Source: Bacteroidales bacterium
Lineage (GTDB): Bacteria > Bacteroidota > Bacteroidia > Bacteroidales > P3
Reading direction: 5' to 3'
Length of the DNA: 15,309 bases
NCBI GenBank assembly: GCA_017988355.1
Contig: JAGNRX010000005.1
Location: 1-15,309 of the forward strand
Part shown: piece by piece, positions 14,576-15,309 of the stretch
How positions within the stretch are numbered: position 1 is the first letter of the stretch
How the letters are laid out: every line of letters starts with the position of its first letter
Made by a program: the position numbers and the translations under genes
The notes under the pieces: generated by a model
Seen by the model: only the letters and a program-made list of their open reading frames with translations
What the model was told of the DNA's origin: nothing
Databases searched by the model: none

Positions 14576-15309
14576 ATGGAATATATTGAACTTCTTTCTC
14601 CTGCTAAGAACTTAGAAATAGGGAAAGCTGCCATTGAAATGGGTGCTGACTCTGTCTATATTGGAGCAGATAGCTTTGGAGCAAGACTTGCAGCAGGCAA
14701 CAGCTTAGAGGATATTGAAGAACTAGTCAATTATGCTCATATTTTTAATGCTAAGGTCTATGTAACTGTAAATACAATTCTATTTGATAATGAATTAAAA
14801 CAAGTAGAAGAGCTAATTCATAATCTATATAATATTGGAGTTGATGCTTTGATTATTCAAGATATGGGGATTTTGGAGATGAACCTTCCTCCCATAACCT
14901 TGCATGGTAGCACTCAAATGAACAATATATCAAAAGAAAAGATAGACTTCCTCCATAAGATAGGAATAAAAAGAGTTGTCTTGCCAAGAGAATTATCAAT
15001 TGAAGAAATAAAAGAAATTCATGATGCAGTTCCAGAAATGGAGATAGAAAGTTTTGTTCATGGTGCCTTATGTAATGGACTAAGTGGTCAATGTTATCTA
15101 AGCTATGAAATAACCAAACGTTCTGGCAATAGAGGGGAATGTTCTCAGCCTTGCCGCTCACGTTACGATTTAATAAATGCAAAAGGGAAAACATTAGTTA
15201 AAAACAAACACTTACTATCGGCAAAAGACTTAAACGTATCAGGGTATATACCTCAAATGATTGGAGCAGGTGTAAGAAGTTTTAAGATAGAGGGACGTTT
15301 GAAAGACTT
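14576..15309 (+). CDS. U32-family (so-called peptidase) protein, probable RNA hydroxylation enzyme, N-terminal part (runs off window)
   Basis: The first 244 codons are in the window; the gene continues past the right edge. The start MEYIELLSPAKNLE and the pattern ADSVYIGADSFGAR are typical of the U32 family. The hallmark Cys block is complete: HGALCNGLSGQC (162-173) and NRGECSQPCRSRY (185-197). This gives C166, C173, C189 and C193, which in characterised relatives hold an iron-sulfur cluster. RSFKIEGRLK near the window end is also conserved. Despite the 'peptidase' name, relatives such as TrhP and RlhA take part in hydroxylating tRNA or 23S rRNA, and UbiU/UbiV act in anaerobic ubiquinone synthesis. 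Which branch this belongs to depends on the missing C-terminus; RlhA-type is a reasonable guess. An AGGA at 14563-14566 lies 9 bases before the ATG, one of the few SD-like sites here. Confidence 0.9.
   Translation, partial: MEYIELLSPAKNLEIGKAAIEMGADSVYIGADSFGARLAAGNSLEDIEELVNYAHIFNAKVYVTVNTILFDNELKQVEELIHNLYNIGVDALIIQDMGILEMNLPPITLHGSTQMNNISKEKIDFLHKIGIKRVVLPRELSIEEIKEIHDAVPEMEIESFVHGALCNGLSGQCYLSYEITKRSGNRGECSQPCRSRYDLINAKGKTLVKNKHLLSAKDLNVSGYIPQMIGAGVRSFKIEGRLKD

Noticed and set aside
14853..15194. 113-codon minus-strand open frame opposite the U32 gene
   Set aside because: The plus strand encodes a well-conserved U32 protein with its full Cys block; the reverse frame is Leu/His-rich and has no recognisable features.
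1..15309. CRISPR arrays, insertion sequences, attachment sites, tRNA or rRNA genes
   Set aside because: No regularly spaced repeats, transposase or integrase motifs, terminal inverted repeats, or cloverleaf/rRNA sequences were seen; the window is densely packed with chromosomal-type genes.

Overview
This is an AT-rich stretch of a Bacteroidota chromosome, most likely from an anaerobic, fermenting member of the Bacteroidales. The phylum call rests on a b558-type succinate dehydrogenase/fumarate reductase in the order sdhC-sdhA, promoter-like sites matching TTTG-N19/20-TAnnTTTG, near absence of Shine-Dalgarno sequences, a signal peptide ending in Ser|Gln, and Bacteroidota-like XseA, RecJ and PdxJ sequences. 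The anaerobic, H2-metabolising call rests on two different [FeFe]-hydrogenase proteins in one gene cluster. Family names come from motifs read by eye; no database search was possible.

Layout. Positions 1-1224 (minus strand) hold the 5' part of the flavoprotein gene sdhA/frdA, preceded by sdhC, which has a good promoter at 1285-1315. A 355-base non-coding stretch (1225-1579) separates them from a very compact run of ten minus-strand genes, read from 13610 down to 1580: recJ, ettA, a thioredoxin-like [2Fe-2S] protein, a PAS-containing sensory-type [FeFe]-hydrogenase (HydS, group C-like), a SpoIIE/PP2C phosphatase, a second small thioredoxin-like protein, a group B-type [FeFe]-hydrogenase, a secreted TPR-like protein of unknown function, xseA and xseB. 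Junctions range from a 4-base overlap to a 34-base gap, so a single ~12 kb transcription unit is plausible. A 237-base divergent region (13611-13847) then separates recJ from the plus-strand pair pdxJ and a U32-family gene that runs off the window.

How the genes work together. The central five genes (5167-10132) look like a hydrogen-sensing and hydrogen-metabolising module. HydS combines an H-cluster domain with a four-Cys Fe-S domain and a PAS domain. It lies next to a phosphatase whose metal-binding aspartates are all present. A monomeric group B-like hydrogenase and two small Fe-S carriers complete the set. The inferred logic is that HydS reads H2 or redox state, signals through PAS to the phosphatase, and tunes hydrogenase expression or activity. 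No partner kinase, anti-sigma system or HydEFG maturase is present here. The module is embedded among housekeeping genes for DNA repair (RecJ, exonuclease VII) and translation (EttA), which is the most unusual architectural feature. The signalling target, the phosphatase's C-terminal domain and the secreted TPR protein are the least understood parts.
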